A stretch of 64,000 bases of DNA from Flavobacterium amnicola (GCF_004122165.1 NZ_SBKO01000001.1:124001-188000); one strand, 5' to 3'; shown: positions 42,474-52,578, numbered from the stretch's first letter. Notes: a model not told the origin generated them from the sequence alone. Numbers and translations are program-made.

Positions 42474-43241
42474 TTAATAAAAATATTGTGTTGAACTAAG
42501 AATTACATCTGAAGCATCTTTTGCCGTTTCAGTTAACGGAAAATTATTAGCATCATACGTATAGGTATTTGTATAGTCTTCGCTAGGTCTGTCATTGTGA
42601 ATTACATTTTGATACGCCCCTGCTAATTGACTTGAAGAATATTGCAATTGCGCCCAACCCACTATATTTTTATACGGATTGTTTTTCCCGTCATAAGTAA
42701 GATTAGTCGTTTCCCCTAAAACTCCTGTAGAATCATAGTTTTCAACTTTTACAACTTCTCTATTTAGAAAAAACATTTTATAGTAACCAAAGTCATCATT
42801 TTGTGTAGTAGCATCTCCTCCAAATTTACTTACTGTAACTGTACCGTCTGCATTATACACATAAGTTTCTTTTGACCCATAATCACTTTCTAAATCTTTG
42901 TAAAGATTAGTCACTAATTTATTTGAGCCATTATAGGTGAAATGTTCACTTGCCACAAGTGTATTGGTATCATCATAATGTTGGATCAAGGTAATTAAGT
43001 CTCCAGTATAAGTGATTTTTGAATAACCAAATTCATCCGTAATTTTTGTCAACTTGTTACCATTATAAAAATAATTATACGTTTCAGTTGGATAGCCTGT
43101 TTCAGTATATATCATTTTTTTTGGCAATGTTGTATTTACATCAGCAACAGGTGGTGTATAAACTGGTAAAGGATCTGCATCGCTTGTACAGGAAGCAAAA
43201 ACAAGTGCCACAGCACTCAATAGAAGGATAAGTTTTTTCAT
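42474..43241 (-). CDS. Lipoprotein with YD/RHS-like beta repeats
   Basis: Encodes 255 residues: lipoprotein signal (MKKLILLLSAVALVFASCTS) and a beta-rich domain made of short repeats such as NYFYNGNKLTKITDEFGYSKI, HFTYNGSNKLVTNLY, TYVYNADGTVTVSKF, NLTYDGKNNPY and TYTYDANNFPLTETA. These resemble YD repeats of RHS-type shells but are too few to enclose a toxin, and no toxin domain is present. Likely an outer-membrane surface or periplasmic binding protein. It is transcribed alone. Confidence 0.78.
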   Translation of the reverse strand: MKKLILLLSAVALVFASCTSDADPLPVYTPPVADVNTTLPKKMIYTETGYPTETYNYFYNGNKLTKITDEFGYSKITYTGDLITLIQHYDDTNTLVASEHFTYNGSNKLVTNLYKDLESDYGSKETYVYNADGTVTVSKFGGDATTQNDDFGYYKMFFLNREVVKVENYDSTGVLGETTNLTYDGKNNPYKNIVGWAQLQYSSSQLAGAYQNVIHNDRPSEDYTNTYTYDANNFPLTETAKDASDVILSSTQYFY

Positions 43242-43277
43242 TAGTTTTTGGGGTTTAAAATTTCGACAAAGAAAATA

Positions 43278-43304
43278 AAAAAACGGGAACTAATGCTCCC
43301 GTTT
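43278..43304 (-). terminator. Terminator of alaS
   Basis: On the minus strand AAACGGGA (43304-43297) pairs with TCCCGTTT (43288-43281) and is followed by a T-run. It lies just after the alaS stop. Confidence 0.8.
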
Positions 43305-43326
43305 AATATTTATTGTAAAAAATACC

Positions 43327-45963
43327 TTACTGCACAAAACTCACTGCATTTTCTAAAACAGCAGCAATTCCGTTAGCGTTTTTACCTTTTCCGGAAGCGA
43401 AGAAAGGTTGTCCACCACCGTTTCCATCGATTAATTTTCCTAATTCACGGATCACATTTCCAGCGTTTAAGCCTTTAGCTGCAACTAATTCTTTAGCAAT
43501 ATAACAATGAATATTTGGCAAACCATCTTCAATAGAAGCCAACACCACAAATGAATTTGGTTTTGAAGTTCCAATAGCTTGTGTTAAATCTTTCGTGGAA
43601 CTCATAGACAATTCCACTTGTTTCGCTAAGAAATTAATGCCGTTTACTTCTTGTAATTCCGAAACTAAACTCGCTGATAAACCATCGATTTTTTCTTTTA
43701 ATAATTGCTCCAATTGTTTTTTCAACTTCGCATTATCTTCTTGTAAAGAAGCTACCGATTTTAAAATATCTTGTGGATTTTTCAACGTTTCCTTAATTTC
43801 CGCTAAGGTATTTTCTTGTTTCGTATAGAAATCTTTCACTGCATCACCAGTAATGGCTTCAATTCTACGAATTCCCGCTGCAACCGCACCTTCAGAAATA
43901 ATTTTGAATTGCCAAATATCAGCGGTATTTTTCACGTGAATTCCTCCACACAATTCCATACTATCACCAAACTTAATCGCACGAACAGTATCTCCGTATT
44001 TTTCTCCAAACAATGCCATCGCACCTTCGTCCAAGGCCTGTTGGATTGGAATACTTCTTCTTTCTATTAACGGAATTTGTTGTGCAATTCTTTCATTTAC
44101 GAAAGCTTCTACTTGACGTAATTCATCCTCCGTAACTTTAGAAAAATGAGAGAAATCGAAACGCAAATAATTCGGATTTACCAACGAACCTTTTTGCTCC
44201 ACATGCGTTCCTAAAATCGTTCTCAAAGCCAAATGCATTAAATGCGTAGCCGAGTGATTTTTAGAAGTCGCATTTAGCAAATCGGTATTCACTTTTGCGG
44301 TAAAACTCGCATTCACATTTTCCGGTAATTGTTTCGCAAAATGTAAAATTAAGTTGTTTTCTTTTTTCGTATCGATAATTTCAATCGTTTCATTAGCAGA
44401 AACCAAAACTCCTTTATCTCCTACTTGTCCACCACCTTCAGGATAAAAAGGCGTGTTATCTAAAACGATTTGGTATAAAATTCCGTCTTTTTTAGAATCT
44501 ACTTTACGGATACGCGTAATTTTAACGTCGTTTTCCGTTTGGTCATACCCTACGAACGTTTCTACATTACCATCGATTAAAACCTTCCAATCTTCTGTTG
44601 AAACTTCTGAAGCCGCACGAGAACGCGCTTTTTGCTTTTGTAATTCTGTTTCGAAATCAGCTTCGTTAAATGAAAAACCTTTTTCTTTTAAAATTAATGC
44701 CGTTAAATCTTTTGGAAATCCGAACGTATCATACAATTCGAATGCTTTTTCTCCAGAAACTTCTTTTCCAGGAGTATTTTGCATTACGTTATCTAACAAT
44801 TGAATTCCTTGTTCTAAAGTTCTTAAGAAAGATGCTTCTTCTTCGCGAATTACATTGGTCACCAATTGTTGTTGTGATTTAATTTCTGGGAAAAACTCAC
44901 CCATTTGATTGGCTAACACTTCCACCAATTTATTGATAAAAGGTTCTTTCGTTCCTAAGAATGTAAATCCGTAACGAATGGCACGACGTAAAATTCTACG
45001 AATTACGTAACCTGCTCCTGTGTTAGATGGCAACTGTCCGTCCGCAATAGCGAAAGCCACTGCACGAACGTGATCCACAATGACACGAATAGCGATATTC
45101 GTTTTGTTTTGCTCTTCAGATATGTTTTGTACTTCGTTTGAAGTGTATTTCAATCCTGTAATTTCTTCTACTTTCGCGATAAGCGGTGTGAAAACATCGG
45201 TATCGTAATTAGAGGTTACATTTTGCATCGCCATACACAAACGCTCAAATCCCATTCCGGTATCTACGTGTTGTGCTGGTAATTTTTCTAGAGAACCATC
45301 CGCTTTACGGTTGAATTCCATGAAAACGTTGTTCCAAATTTCCACAACTTGTGGGTGATCGGCGTTCACTAAACTTCTTCCATAAACGGCTGTTCTTTCG
45401 GCATCCGTACGCAAATCGATATGAATTTCCGAACAAGGACCACAAGGACCTTGATCACCCATTTCCCAGAAATTGTCTTTTTTATTTCCTAAAATGATTC
45501 GGTCTTCAGGCACAAATTGTTTCCAAATATCCCAGGCTTCTTGATCGAAAGGCACATTGTCTTCTGTACTTCCTTCAAAAACAGAAACATACAAACGGTC
45601 TTTATCCAATTTCAATACTTCTGTTAGAAATTCCCAAGCCCAAGGCAACGCCTCTTTTTTGAAATAATCTCCAAACGACCAGTTGCCTAACATTTCGAAC
45701 ATGGTATGATGATACGTATCGAAACCTACATCTTCTAAATCGTTATGTTTTCCAGAAACACGTAAACATTTTTGGGTATCGGTAATTCTTGGACTTTTTG
45801 GTGTTCCATTTCCTAAGAAAAACTCTTTAAATTGCGCCATTCCCGAATTGTTAAACATTAGGGTTGGATCATCTTTTAAAACAATTGGCGCTGAAGGAAC
45901 AATAGTATGCCCTTTGCTTTCAAAAAATTGTAAATAAGCTTTTCTTATGTCTTGTGATTTCAT
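43327..45963 (-). CDS. alaS: Alanyl-tRNA synthetase
   Basis: Encodes 878 residues. The class II catalytic core is at the N-terminus ([44 protein letters not shown]), the editing domain has the zinc site H-x3-H ([10 protein letters not shown]) with CGGIHV, and the C-terminal C-Ala domain ends in [12 protein letters not shown]. Length is full. It charges tRNA-Ala and clears mischarged Ser and Gly. The start ATG is at 45963; the divergent M23 peptidase gene begins 139 bp away. Confidence 0.96.
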   Translation of the reverse strand: MKSQDIRKAYLQFFESKGHTIVPSAPIVLKDDPTLMFNNSGMAQFKEFFLGNGTPKSPRITDTQKCLRVSGKHNDLEDVGFDTYHHTMFEMLGNWSFGDYFKKEALPWAWEFLTEVLKLDKDRLYVSVFEGSTEDNVPFDQEAWDIWKQFVPEDRIILGNKKDNFWEMGDQGPCGPCSEIHIDLRTDAERTAVYGRSLVNADHPQVVEIWNNVFMEFNRKADGSLEKLPAQHVDTGMGFERLCMAMQNVTSNYDTDVFTPLIAKVEEITGLKYTSNEVQNISEEQNKTNIAIRVIVDHVRAVAFAIADGQLPSNTGAGYVIRRILRRAIRYGFTFLGTKEPFINKLVEVLANQMGEFFPEIKSQQQLVTNVIREEEASFLRTLEQGIQLLDNVMQNTPGKEVSGEKAFELYDTFGFPKDLTALILKEKGFSFNEADFETELQKQKARSRAASEVSTEDWKVLIDGNVETFVGYDQTENDVKITRIRKVDSKKDGILYQIVLDNTPFYPEGGGQVGDKGVLVSANETIEIIDTKKENNLILHFAKQLPENVNASFTAKVNTDLLNATSKNHSATHLMHLALRTILGTHVEQKGSLVNPNYLRFDFSHFSKVTEDELRQVEAFVNERIAQQIPLIERRSIPIQQALDEGAMALFGEKYGDTVRAIKFGDSMELCGGIHVKNTADIWQFKIISEGAVAAGIRRIEAITGDAVKDFYTKQENTLAEIKETLKNPQDILKSVASLQEDNAKLKKQLEQLLKEKIDGLSASLVSELQEVNGINFLAKQVELSMSSTKDLTQAIGTSKPNSFVVLASIEDGLPNIHCYIAKELVAAKGLNAGNVIRELGKLIDGNGGGQPFFASGKGKNANGIAAVLENAVSFVQ

Positions 45964-46102
45964 TTTTATGCTATTGAATCAAATAATTTATTGGGTTGAA
46001 ATTTCAAAAAAATGTTTCTAAATGTGAAACAATTTTTAAGTTCTTTCGTATAAAAATTGTTACTTTGTGATAACGAGTGCAAAAATAGCATATTTTTAAG
46101 TT

Positions 46103-47083
46103 ATGTCGAAAAAAGTTAAGTATTATTACGATACCGAAAATCTAGCGTACCGAAAAATTAAACCTAAAAAAGGGAGAAATTTTGGGTATGGTGCTTTGTT
46201 TTTATTAGCCTCGGCTTTATTTGGATTTTTATTTTACTTTTTTATTTCGAGTTCAGGATATTTTAGCACCCCAAAAGACAAAATGCAAGCAAGGGAAATG
46301 GCCAATTTGAAGCTAAATTATGCCATATTGAATAAAAAAATTGACGCCCTTAATGAAGTTTTGAGTAACGTTGAAGAACGTGACAATAATATTTACAAAG
46401 TCTATTTCAACACTGCTGCTTCGGGTGAAACGGAGGCCGACAAAGAAATTATTACCAAAACGCGCTTTAAAAATTTACTAGCCATGAATAATGAGCAGTT
46501 AATTTCTTCCACTTCCGAAAGAGTTACTGCCCTATCAAAAGAATTGGTGAATCAATCGAAATCCTTAGATAAGATTTTATCTTTGGCCAAATCAAAAGAA
46601 AAATTCTTATCCTCAATACCTGCTATTCAACCAGTAAAAAATGAGCAATTAAGGCACATGGCATCGGGATTTGGTTACCGAAGCGACCCATTCACCAAAG
46701 CAAGAAAAATGCACAAAGGAATGGATTTTACTTCACCAACAGGAACACCTATCTATGCTACCGGCGACGGAGTTGTTCGCAGAGCCGATGCAGGAGCCTC
46801 TGGTTTTGGAAACCATATTGTCATCAGTCATGGTTTTGGATATGAAACCTTATACGCACACTTAAGCCGTTACAACTGTCGTCCTGGCAAACGCGTAAAA
46901 AGAGGAGACGTTATTGGATTTGTGGGAAGTACTGGAAGAAGTCAGGCACCACATTTACATTATGAAGTTCATAAAAATGGAAATGTAGTCAATCCTATTA
47001 ATTTCTATTATGGAAATATTTCGGCGGTGGAATATACTGCCATTGCTAAAATGGCTACTCAAGAGAATCAATCATTTGACTAA
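46103..47083 (+). CDS. M23 (LytM) family membrane-anchored peptidase
   Basis: Encodes 326 residues: a cytoplasmic basic N-terminus, one membrane helix (about 30-52), a coiled-coil stretch (about 60-175) and a C-terminal LytM domain with the zinc motifs GFGYRSDPF, HKGMDF (H-x3-D) and HLHYEV. It should cleave peptidoglycan cross-links or activate another hydrolase. It begins a run of closely spaced genes (MerR, LemA, two TPM proteins). Its stop overlaps the MerR start as TAATG. Confidence 0.92.
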   Translation: MSKKVKYYYDTENLAYRKIKPKKGRNFGYGALFLLASALFGFLFYFFISSSGYFSTPKDKMQAREMANLKLNYAILNKKIDALNEVLSNVEERDNNIYKVYFNTAASGETEADKEIITKTRFKNLLAMNNEQLISSTSERVTALSKELVNQSKSLDKILSLAKSKEKFLSSIPAIQPVKNEQLRHMASGFGYRSDPFTKARKMHKGMDFTSPTGTPIYATGDGVVRRADAGASGFGNHIVISHGFGYETLYAHLSRYNCRPGKRVKRGDVIGFVGSTGRSQAPHLHYEVHKNGNVVNPINFYYGNISAVEYTAIAKMATQENQSFD

Positions 47084-47415
47084 TGTACATCAATTTACCT
47101 GAAAATAAAAGATATTACAGCATGGGCGAAATCGCCACTGCATTTGGTGTAAATCAATCCTTAATTCGATTTTGGGATAAAGAATTTGACATTCTGAAAC
47201 CAAAGAAAAACGCAAAAGGGAATAGAATGTTTACGCCCGAAGATGTTAAAAACTTACAATTGATTTACCACTTAGTCAAAGAAAGAGGTTTTACTTTAGA
47301 AGGCGCTAAAGTACATCTCAAAGAAGGGCAACAAAAAACATTGGACAAATTCGAAATCATTCGCAAATTGGAATCGATAAAAACGCAATTGACTAATATT
47401 AAAAACGAATTGTAA
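47083..47415 (+). CDS. MerR-family transcriptional regulator
   Basis: Encodes 110 residues: a winged helix-turn-helix (YYSMGEIATAFGVNQSLIRFWDKEF, then RMFTPEDVKNLQLIYHLVKERGFTLEGAKVHL) and a short C-terminal helix, with no effector-binding domain and no metal-binding Cys, so its signal is unknown. The TAATG overlap with the M23 gene indicates coupling. Compact MerR proteins like this commonly accompany the M23 gene in flavobacteria. Confidence 0.9.
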   Translation: MYINLPENKRYYSMGEIATAFGVNQSLIRFWDKEFDILKPKKNAKGNRMFTPEDVKNLQLIYHLVKERGFTLEGAKVHLKEGQQKTLDKFEIIRKLESIKTQLTNIKNEL

Positions 47416-47417
47416 CA

Positions 47418-47432
47418 CTTCGACAAGCTAAG
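47418..47432 (+). repeat. Degenerate short repeat, CTTCGA-N-CT(C/A)AG core
   Basis: CTTCGACAAGCTAAG lies 2 bp after the MerR stop. It matches CTTCGATAAGCTCAG at 50192-50206 at 13 of 15 positions and resembles the core of the repeats at 2714 and 51646. Confidence 0.4.
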
Positions 47433-47499
47433 GGTGTAACAATTAAAAAAATAATCGACTAATTAACTAAAGAAAACTAACTTTTAAATTAAAACTAAC

Positions 47500-48081
47500 A
47501 TGAGAAGATTTTTGCCTTGGATTATTGTAATTGCGGTAATAGGTTTTATAGCAATGTGGTATTTTGGAATTCAAAACACAGCTTTGGGTTACAACCAAGC
47601 CACAGAAAAAGAATGGGGTAATGTTAATACAGCTTACCAAAGAAGAAATGACTTAATTGGAAATTTAGTAAACACTGTAAAAGGAGCTGCTGATTTCGAA
47701 AAAGGAACGCTAACTGCGGTGATTGAAGCTAGAGCAAAAGCTACATCAATGAATATTGATCCTAAAAATATCACCCCAGAGCAATTGGCTGAATTTAACA
47801 AAGCACAAAGCGGTGTTTCTTCTGCCTTATCAAGATTATTAGTAACTGTAGAACAATATCCAACTTTGAAAGCAAATGAGAATTTCTTGAAATTACAGGA
47901 TGAATTAGCAAGTACTGAGAATCAAATTTTAACCGCTAGAACTCGTTTTAATGAGTCAGTAGAAGTATACAACAGTTATGTTCTTGCTCAACCACGTACT
48001 ATCTTTTTAGGAAAATACAAAGAGAAAGCTTATTTCAAAGCTGTTGAAGGTGCTGATAAACCTGTTGAAGTAAAATTCTAA
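47500..48081 (+). CDS. LemA-family membrane protein
   Basis: Encodes 193 residues: an N-terminal membrane helix (FLPWIIVIAVIGFIAMWYFG) and a long four-helix domain with the LemA pattern (EWGNVNTAYQRRNDLIGNLVNTVKG, VTVEQYPTLKANENFLKLQDEL, TENQILTARTRFNESVEVYN). LemA proteins are almost always encoded before TPM-domain proteins, as here, and are linked to envelope maintenance. The molecular activity is not established. Confidence 0.92.
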   Translation: MRRFLPWIIVIAVIGFIAMWYFGIQNTALGYNQATEKEWGNVNTAYQRRNDLIGNLVNTVKGAADFEKGTLTAVIEARAKATSMNIDPKNITPEQLAEFNKAQSGVSSALSRLLVTVEQYPTLKANENFLKLQDELASTENQILTARTRFNESVEVYNSYVLAQPRTIFLGKYKEKAYFKAVEGADKPVEVKF

Positions 48082-48092
48082 TTCCAAATAAA

Positions 48093-48530
48093 ATGTCAAA
48101 AGTAGAAGATTTTCTAACCTATGAAGAAGAACAAGAAATTGTAGAAGCTATTCGTATGGCTGAAAAAGAAACTTCTGGCGAAATTAGAGTACATATAGAG
48201 AAAACAACTTCCATTGACACGTTCGATCGTGCCATGGAAGTTTTCCATCTTTTAAAAATGGATCAAACCCAACTCAAAAATGGCGTGTTGATTTATTTAG
48301 CCGTAAAAGATCATGCTTTTGTCATTTGTGGTGACAAAGGAATCAACGAAGCGGTTACTCCCGATTTTTGGGATTCTACAAAAGACCTAATGATGTCTCA
48401 TTTTAAAAATGGAAATTTCAAACTAGGACTAATTGATGGAATTGCAAGGGCTGGCGAACAACTAAGCAAATATTTTCCATGGGAACATGGCGATACTAAC
48501 GAATTATCTAACGAAATATCAAAAGGATAA
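48093..48530 (+). CDS. Cytosolic TPM-domain protein
   Basis: Encodes 145 residues, essentially a single TPM domain (ETSGEIRVHIEKT, LKNGVLIYLAVKDHAFVICGDKGINEAV) without signal peptide or membrane helix. It lies 11 bp after lemA and 1 bp before the second TPM gene. The TPM fold in plants and bacteria has been linked to phosphatase-like or repair activity, but its function here is unknown. Confidence 0.88.
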   Translation: MSKVEDFLTYEEEQEIVEAIRMAEKETSGEIRVHIEKTTSIDTFDRAMEVFHLLKMDQTQLKNGVLIYLAVKDHAFVICGDKGINEAVTPDFWDSTKDLMMSHFKNGNFKLGLIDGIARAGEQLSKYFPWEHGDTNELSNEISKG

Positions 48531-48531
48531 A

Positions 48532-49341
48532 ATGGGAAAATACAAAGTACAAAATACAAAACACAAGGCTTTCTTTTGCCTATTATTTGTATTACTCCAT
48601 TTTACAACCTTATCGTGGTCACAATTTACCATTCCTGAAATCCCAAAGTTTCAAACCTCTGTATACGATTATGCTGATGTATTAAACCCATCAGAAGAAA
48701 AACAATTAGAGGAAAAACTAATCAAATATTCCGATTCTACTACTACTCAAATTGTTGTCATTACAATCGAAAGTTTGAAAGGTGAAGATGTAAGTCTACT
48801 AGCCACAAAATGGGGACACACTTGGGGCATTGGTGGAACCCAAAAAGACGATAACGGAGTGGTTATTTTATTAGCCAAAGCAGAAAGAAAGATTGCTATT
48901 AACCCTGGTTACGGATTAGAAGACCGATTGACTGCCGGAATTGGTGGCGAAATCATTAGAAATATTATCATTCCAGAATTCAAAGCTGGAAGTTACTACA
49001 ACGGGCTTGACAATGGCGCTGATGCGCTTTTTGAAGTCTTCAAAGGCAAATACAAAGGCGAACGAAAACACAATAATGAAGACGACGGAAGTGCAGGAGC
49101 TTTTATTATCATTTTAATTTTTGTCGTACTAATTATCATTCTATCGAGTCGCAAAGGTGGTGGCAACTCAGGCAATCGCGGTGGTGGTTTAGACTTATCG
49201 GATATTATTATCTTAAGTAGTCTAGGTCGCGGCGGATTTGGCGGAGGTTCTTCTGGAGGTGGTTTTGGCGGCGGCGGCGGCTTCGGTGGTGGTTTTGGCG
49301 GCGGAGGTTTCTCTGGCGGTGGAAGTAGTGGAAGTTGGTAG
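48532..49341 (+). CDS. Exported TPM-domain protein with glycine-rich tail (YgcG-like)
   Basis: Encodes 269 residues from the ATG at 48532. A signal peptide (AFFCLLFVLLHFTTLSWSQ) is followed by a TPM domain (YDYADVLNPSEEKQLEEKL, TTQIVVITIESLKGE, NGVVILLAKAERKIAINPGYGLED), a membrane helix (GAFIIILIFVVLIIILSS) and a tail of Gly-Gly-Phe/Ser repeats. The tail is a typical YgcG feature. It completes the lemA-TPM-TPM set. The convergent SDR stop is 1 bp away, with no terminator between them. Confidence 0.9.
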   Translation: MGKYKVQNTKHKAFFCLLFVLLHFTTLSWSQFTIPEIPKFQTSVYDYADVLNPSEEKQLEEKLIKYSDSTTTQIVVITIESLKGEDVSLLATKWGHTWGIGGTQKDDNGVVILLAKAERKIAINPGYGLEDRLTAGIGGEIIRNIIIPEFKAGSYYNGLDNGADALFEVFKGKYKGERKHNNEDDGSAGAFIIILIFVVLIIILSSRKGGGNSGNRGGGLDLSDIIILSSLGRGGFGGGSSGGGFGGGGGFGGGFGGGGFSGGGSSGSW

Positions 49342-49342
49342 T

Positions 49343-50128
49343 TTACCTCACCTTACTTCGCAACACAGAATAATGCAACAATCTAGGAAACAGTCGTTTC
49401 AAATAAACCCCTAACACTTCTTTTCGGCCAATGTAGGCTTCAAATTTTCTTTTTTCGATAGCTTTGATCATTCGGGAAGCAAAAACAGGTACTGGCAATC
49501 CGTTTTTTGTCGCTTGGTCGTCTGTCATTTGTAATGATCCATCACCAGTGAGTGATTTTTTGGCCAAATTGGTTTGGACAAATCCCGGACAAATTAATGT
49601 CACATCAATACCATCTTTTTGATGTTCCATTCGTAATACATCATAAAAACCATGAACCGCGTGTTTAGCCCCACAATATCCCGAACGATAAGGCGACCCA
49701 AATTTCCCCATCAAGCTTGTAACCGCAACAAAATGACCGCTTTGCTTTTGGATAAAATGAGGCAACAAGGCTTTGGTTAGTGCCACCAACGATAAATAAT
49801 CGACTTCAATCAGTTTTTTATCGACTGCAAAATCGGTTTCAGCAATTAACGAACGCTGACTGATTCCGCCATTATTAATAAGTACATCTATTTTTCCGAA
49901 GAGGGCAATTGCTTTCGCTACATGTTCTTTAGCATGATCAAAATCGGATAAGTCAAAAGGAAGAATTTCGGTAGTAGCATTACAATTGGCTTTAACCCGT
50001 TCTAATTCGAATACATTTCGTCCTGAAAGAATGAGTTTGCAATTTTTTTTAGCCAACACATACGCCAATCCTTCTCCAATTCCGGAAGAAGCTCCTGTAA
50101 TCCAAATTATTTTGTCATTTAATTGCAT
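49343..50128 (-). CDS. Short-chain dehydrogenase/reductase
   Basis: Encodes 261 residues. Rossmann motif GASSGIGEGLA, NNGGISQRS (NNAG variant) and the catalytic Ser...YCGAKHA (Tyr-x3-Lys) are present. The C-terminus carries a hydrophobic segment (VLGVYLKRLFPRLLHY) like the DHRS7-type membrane-associated subgroup. Substrate unknown. It lies upstream of no operon partner; der follows on the same strand upstream of it with a repeat between. Confidence 0.88.
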   Translation of the reverse strand: MQLNDKIIWITGASSGIGEGLAYVLAKKNCKLILSGRNVFELERVKANCNATTEILPFDLSDFDHAKEHVAKAIALFGKIDVLINNGGISQRSLIAETDFAVDKKLIEVDYLSLVALTKALLPHFIQKQSGHFVAVTSLMGKFGSPYRSGYCGAKHAVHGFYDVLRMEHQKDGIDVTLICPGFVQTNLAKKSLTGDGSLQMTDDQATKNGLPVPVFASRMIKAIEKRKFEAYIGRKEVLGVYLKRLFPRLLHYSVLRSKVR

Positions 50129-50191
50129 AAAAAAAGTCCATTGAACTATAAAGTTAATGAACTTTTCTGAATTTACTATTTATCAATTTTC

Positions 50192-50206
50192 CTTCGATAA
50201 GCTCAG
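50192..50206 (+). repeat. Short intergenic repeat, CTTCGATAAGCTCAG
   Basis: Lies between the SDR and der genes, followed by GATGGCATTTCGAAGTGAC. The minus-strand form CCATCCTGAGCTTATCGAAGG matches a type of short repeat that is widespread in Bacteroidota intergenic DNA. A degenerate partner is at 47418. Confidence 0.45.
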
Positions 50207-50229
50207 GATGGCATTTCGAAGTGACAAAA

Positions 50230-51540
50230 CTATTTCTCTCTAATATAAATATCGATTGGCACTCCTTCAAAGTTCCAGTTCTCACGAATTTTATTCTCTA
50301 AAAATCGTTTGTACGGCTCTTTTACATATTGCGGTAAGTTGGCAAAAAACACAAACTGTGGTACAGCTGTTGGCAACTGCATACAGTATTTGATTTTTAC
50401 ATATTTTCCTTTTAATGCTGGTGGCGGCATGGTCTCGATGATTTTCAACATGTGCTCGTTGAATTTTGAAGTCGAAATACGTTGTTTTCTACTTTCGAAC
50501 ACTTTTACAGCTTCTTCCAATGCTTTTAACAAACGTTGTTTCGTTAATGCCGAAACGAATAAAATAGGCACATCAGTAAATGGTTGCAATTGCTCACGAA
50601 TCTTCGCTTCATAATCACGTGTTGACATAGTGTCTTTCTCCACCAAATCCCATTTATTTACCAAAATCACAATTCCTTTTCGGTTTTTTTCAGCCAACCA
50701 AAAAATACTTTGATCTTGTCCTTCAAATCCACGAGTGGCATCAATCATTAAGATACACACATCACTATGTTCAATAGCACGAACCGAACGCATTACCGAG
50801 TAAAATTCTAGATCTTCTTTTACTTTGGCTTTTCGACGAATTCCAGCCGTATCCACTAAATTGAATTCAAATCCGAAACGATTATACTTAGTATCAATGG
50901 CATCACGAGTCGTTCCTGCAATATCAGTCACCACAAATCGGTCTTCACCAATTAAAGCATTGATAAACGAAGACTTCCCTGCATTAGGACGACCTACCAC
51001 ACAAAAACGTGGTAACGGATCTTCTTCATCGACAGCATCAGGCATCTCTGGCAATACTTTTACCAATTCGTCTAACAACTCTCCTGTTCCACTTCCACTC
51101 ATCCCGGCGATGGTAAAATAATCACCTAACCCTAAGTTATAAAACTCTAAAGCATCTTGCTCACGCTTTCCGCTATCTACTTTGTTTACTGCTAAAAGTA
51201 CCGGTTTGGTGACTTTACGAAGTAATTTTGCTACTTCTTCGTCCATTGGCGTAATGCCTTCTTCCACATCCACCACAAAAATGATAGCATCGGCTTCATC
51301 AATAGCCAATTCTACTTGACGACGGATTTCACCTTCGAAAATATCGTCTGAACCTTTTACATAACCACCTGTGTCAATCACCGAAAATTCTTTTCCGTTC
51401 CATTCACTTTTTCCGTAGTTTCTATCACGAGTTACTCCCGAAACCGAATCTACGATAGCTTCACGACGCTGAATTAAGCGATTAAAAAACGTAGATTTTC
51501 CTACATTAGGTCTTCCTACAATGGCAACAATATTGTTCAT
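50230..51540 (-). CDS. der: Ribosome biogenesis GTPase Der (EngA)
   Basis: Encodes 436 residues with two consecutive GTPase domains: first [23 protein letters not shown]; second [25 protein letters not shown]-like C-terminal domain ends with [20 protein letters not shown]. It assists 50S subunit assembly. A -7 element TATTTTTG (51563-51556) lies 15 nt before the ATG at 51540. It is followed upstream by repeat copy B and era. Confidence 0.96.
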   Translation of the reverse strand: MNNIVAIVGRPNVGKSTFFNRLIQRREAIVDSVSGVTRDRNYGKSEWNGKEFSVIDTGGYVKGSDDIFEGEIRRQVELAIDEADAIIFVVDVEEGITPMDEEVAKLLRKVTKPVLLAVNKVDSGKREQDALEFYNLGLGDYFTIAGMSGSGTGELLDELVKVLPEMPDAVDEEDPLPRFCVVGRPNAGKSSFINALIGEDRFVVTDIAGTTRDAIDTKYNRFGFEFNLVDTAGIRRKAKVKEDLEFYSVMRSVRAIEHSDVCILMIDATRGFEGQDQSIFWLAEKNRKGIVILVNKWDLVEKDTMSTRDYEAKIREQLQPFTDVPILFVSALTKQRLLKALEEAVKVFESRKQRISTSKFNEHMLKIIETMPPPALKGKYVKIKYCMQLPTAVPQFVFFANLPQYVKEPYKRFLENKIRENWNFEGVPIDIYIREK

Positions 51541-51555
51541 TCTCTATTTATTTTG

Positions 51556-51563
51556 TGCAAAAA
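51556..51563 (-). promoter_or_regulatory. -7 element of der
   Basis: Minus-strand TATTTTTG (51563-51556) fits TAnnTTTG, 15 nt before the start codon. It lies 16 bp from repeat copy B, so der has its own promoter after the repeat. Confidence 0.5.
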
Positions 51564-51578
51564 TACAATTTTTATTTT

Positions 51579-51699
51579 TTAGGAGCAGTTCCCTAATCTT
51601 CCACAGGAACATCACACCCGCTATCCGCTATATCTTTTTGGTAGTCTTCGAGGACCCTCAGACTACAAAAAGGATGTCGCTTTTATCGGGGCTATTTCT
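51579..51699. repeat. Intergenic structured repeat, copy B (between der and era)
   Basis: About 120 bp running from AGGAGCAGTTCC to GGGGCTATTTCT. The centre GTAGTCT (51641-51647) pairs with AGACTAC (51660-51666) around TCGAGGACCCTC, and the stem extends through CTTTTTG/AAAAAG outside. The core CTTCGAG-x2-CCTCAG is shared with copy A, while the flanking stems differ but remain complementary. The right end contributes the era stop codon (51692-51694). I recall similar elements as dispersed repeats in Flavobacterium genomes. Any reading frame over it is considered non-coding. Confidence 0.65.
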
Positions 51700-52576
51700 G
51701 ATTGTAACCGAAACGTTTTAACTGATACGCATTATTTCGCCAGTCTTTATTCACTTTGACAAACATTTCGATATGAATTTGTTTTCCAAAGAATTTCTCT
51801 AAATCCTGACGCGCTTCTACTCCTACTCGTTTGATAGCCGCTCCTTTATGTCCGATGATAATTCCTTTTTGCGTTTCACGCTCTACCATAATGACAGCAC
51901 GGATTCTAATAATATCATCATCCTCTATAAATTCTTCGGTTTCAATTTCTACAGCATACGGAATTTCTTTTTCGTAATGCAATAAGATTTTCTCACGAAT
52001 CGTCTCATTCACAAAGAAACGTTCAGGTTTATCGGTTAAAGCATCTTTCGGATAAAATGCTGGTGACTCCGGAAGTAATTCCAAAATTCGATCAAAAACC
52101 GTTTGAACATTAAAGTTTTCTAAAGCTGAAATTGGAAAAATTTCTGCATTCGGTACTTTTTCTTGCCACAGTGCTACTTGTTCTTCTAATTGTTCCTGAT
52201 TCGATTTGTCAATTTTATTCAACAATAACAAAACTGGAATTTTAGAATGAATGATTTTATTGAAAAAAGCTTCGTCTTTCAATTCTTTTTCTCCAATTTC
52301 CACCATGTAAATCAGCACATCAGCATCTTCAAAAGCCGATTTTACAAAATCCATCATAGAACTCTGTAACTCATAGGCCGGTTTGATAATTCCAGGCGTA
52401 TCCGAAAATAAGACCTGAAAATCGTCTCCGTTCACAATTCCCAAAATACGGTGACGGGTAGTTTGTGCTTTTGACGTAATAATAGAAAGGCGTTCACCAA
52501 CCAAGGCATTCATCAAAGTTGATTTACCTACGTTGGGATTACCAATAATATTTACAAAACCTGCTTTATGTGTCAT
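51692..52576 (-). CDS. era: GTPase Era
   Basis: Encodes 294 residues: GTPase motifs GNPNVGKSTLMNALV, DTPGI and NKIDKS, followed by a C-terminal KH domain (VMVERETQKGIIIGHKGAAIKRVGVEARQDLE, split) that binds the 3' end of 16S rRNA. Needed for 30S maturation. The ATG is at 52576; its first 34 nt are duplicated upstream at 52677-52644. The last codons overlap repeat copy B. Confidence 0.95.
   Translation of the reverse strand: MTHKAGFVNIIGNPNVGKSTLMNALVGERLSIITSKAQTTRHRILGIVNGDDFQVLFSDTPGIIKPAYELQSSMMDFVKSAFEDADVLIYMVEIGEKELKDEAFFNKIIHSKIPVLLLLNKIDKSNQEQLEEQVALWQEKVPNAEIFPISALENFNVQTVFDRILELLPESPAFYPKDALTDKPERFFVNETIREKILLHYEKEIPYAVEIETEEFIEDDDIIRIRAVIMVERETQKGIIIGHKGAAIKRVGVEARQDLEKFFGKQIHIEMFVKVNKDWRNNAYQLKRFGYNQK
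52543..52576 (-). repeat. 34-bp direct repeat, copy within era
   Basis: The first 34 nt of era (ATGACACATAAAGCAGGTTT and the next 14 nt). The identical sequence is at 52644-52677, in the same orientation. Confidence 0.9.
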
Positions 52577-52578
52577 GT

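Noticed and set aside
42474..43241. RHS/YD-repeat toxin
   Set aside because: Too short, carries a lipobox, and lacks the RHS core motif, toxin tip and an immunity gene.
51521..51721. Plus-strand reading frame between der and era
   Set aside because: It lies over repeat copy B and the gene ends; no protein-like character.
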